Part shown: piece by piece, positions 63,591 through 64,000 of the stretch
Position numbering within the stretch: position 1 is the first letter of the stretch
How the letters are laid out: each line of letters starts with the position of its first letter
Source of the DNA: GCA-2725625 sp964574215
GTDB lineage: Bacteria > Pseudomonadota > Alphaproteobacteria > Rhodospirillales > UBA2165
Reading direction: 5' to 3'
DNA: 64,000 nucleotides
Assembly (NCBI GenBank): GCA_964574215.1
Contig: CAZNLR010000014.1
Location: 1-64,000 of the forward strand
The notes under the pieces: model-generated
What the model was told of the DNA's origin: nothing
The model's database searches: none
Seen by the model: only the letters and a program-made list of their open reading frames with translations
Translations under genes and position numbers: made by a program

Positions 63591-63926
63591 TCAGTTCAGG
63601 CTATCGGATGGCGCCTGATCCCGTTCGTTCTTGCCGTAATCGCGCTTTACCTCGGCAACCCGCAAGCGGTAGTCGGCAAACAGTTCGTGGCGTCCTTTGG
63701 CTTGCGCCCGGCGATGACTGCTCTGGTTCCGCCAGTTGGTGACAGCTTCCTCATCCCGCCAAAAAGACAGGGAGAGTATTTTGCCGGCTTCGGTCAGACT
63801 CTCGAAGCGTTCGATGGAAATAAAGCCGTCCATTTTTTCCAGTTCCTGACGCAAGGTGCCGGCAATGTCGAGATACTCCTGCCTACCTTCTGGCTTGGGA
63901 TATACTTCGAAAATGACGGCGTACAT
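63591..63926 (-). CDS. Antibiotic-biosynthesis-monooxygenase (ABM) domain protein
   Basis: A 111-residue protein of the ABM fold: MYAVIFEVYPKPEGRQEYLDIA at the N-terminus, MDGFISIERFESL, ILSLSFWRDEEAVTNWRNQ and SHRRAQAKGRHELFADYRLRVAEV. Such dimeric alpha-beta barrels include heme-degrading and quinol-forming monooxygenases, but most are uncharacterised. AGGAGA precedes ATG. The last 74 bases of the window beyond it show no gene. Confidence 0.88.
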   Translation of the reverse strand: MYAVIFEVYPKPEGRQEYLDIAGTLRQELEKMDGFISIERFESLTEAGKILSLSFWRDEEAVTNWRNQSSHRRAQAKGRHELFADYRLRVAEVKRDYGKNERDQAPSDSLN

Positions 63927-64000
63927 GTCGGTCTCCTATATTTTAAGGGGTATTCTCTACAACCCGTACAGCGTCGGCAGCAACCACGACAGGCACAGCC

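Overview
The window looks like a draft or metagenome-derived scaffold (two short N-runs, at 30423-30434 and 37636-37645) from a free-living, probably marine alphaproteobacterium of the Rhodospirillales type. Pointers are a C4-pathway 5-aminolevulinate synthase (hemA), an ELM1-family protein, a FlaF-like protein, a 17-kDa-antigen-type lipoprotein, an Rrf2 regulator, SoxYZ, NnrS and a cdf-pdxH / fabI-aroC neighbourhood. The order-level placement is inference. No rRNA, tRNA, CRISPR array, transposase or phage gene was recognised.

Region 1 (1-6570, all minus strand) is the most striking part: an eight-gene, tightly spaced sulfur operon. In transcription order it encodes a membrane-anchored octaheme cytochrome of the tetrathionate-reductase (OTR) family, a cytochrome b561-type quinone subunit, SoxY, SoxZ, an exported triple-rhodanese protein, a monoheme cytochrome c, a YeeE/YedE (TsuA-like) sulfur transporter and an exported helical protein with a Gly-Gln-Gly-Met tail that runs off the window. 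SoxAX, SoxB and SoxCD are absent here. An AT-rich palindrome like those bound by BigR/SqrR-type persulfide sensors lies upstream.

Region 2 (6570-18630) holds an unrecognised helical protein, hemN, an ELM1-family gene, hspQ, two adjacent TPR-sulfotransferases, pyrE, an NDH-2-like flavoprotein with its overlapping Rrf2 regulator and a 29-bp operator candidate, a TPR-glycosyltransferase-like gene and a NIPSNAP protein. Region 3 (18772-24813) is metabolic: WrbA-like flavoprotein, PhaB-like reductase, glutathione S-transferase, a heme-binding-type beta-barrel, acyl-CoA ligase, cupin and fumarylacetoacetase-family hydrolase. Region 4 (24814-29219) is AT-richer and sparse: a CBS-pair protein, then a PanE-like / D-tartrate-dehydratase-like / VOC cassette bracketed by copies of a short palindromic repeat.

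Region 5 (29220-45838) starts with a giant fused flavoprotein resembling both NfnB/GltD and NfnA/PyrK subunits, split by an assembly gap. A TPR protein follows, then a peptide-type solute-binding protein with a one-base frameshift, NnrS, a secreted protein and a three-module ACP-acyl-adenylating-PlsC protein. A DppD/F/B/C-type ABC transporter comes next, interrupted by a FlaF-like gene with its own terminator, and then a UspA protein. Region 6 (46026-64000) contains a ManC-type bifunctional enzyme, a class III aminotransferase, hemA, two small secreted proteins and a hybrid histidine kinase with a heme-type CxxCH sensor. It continues with a helical protein, SDR, SRAP protease-like protein, second tandem Usp, CDF transporter, pdxH, glycine-zipper lipoprotein, fabI, aroC, an unannotated 27-residue membrane peptide with its own terminator, a secreted metallo-beta-lactamase-fold protein, a second VOC protein, TrmO and an ABM monooxygenase.
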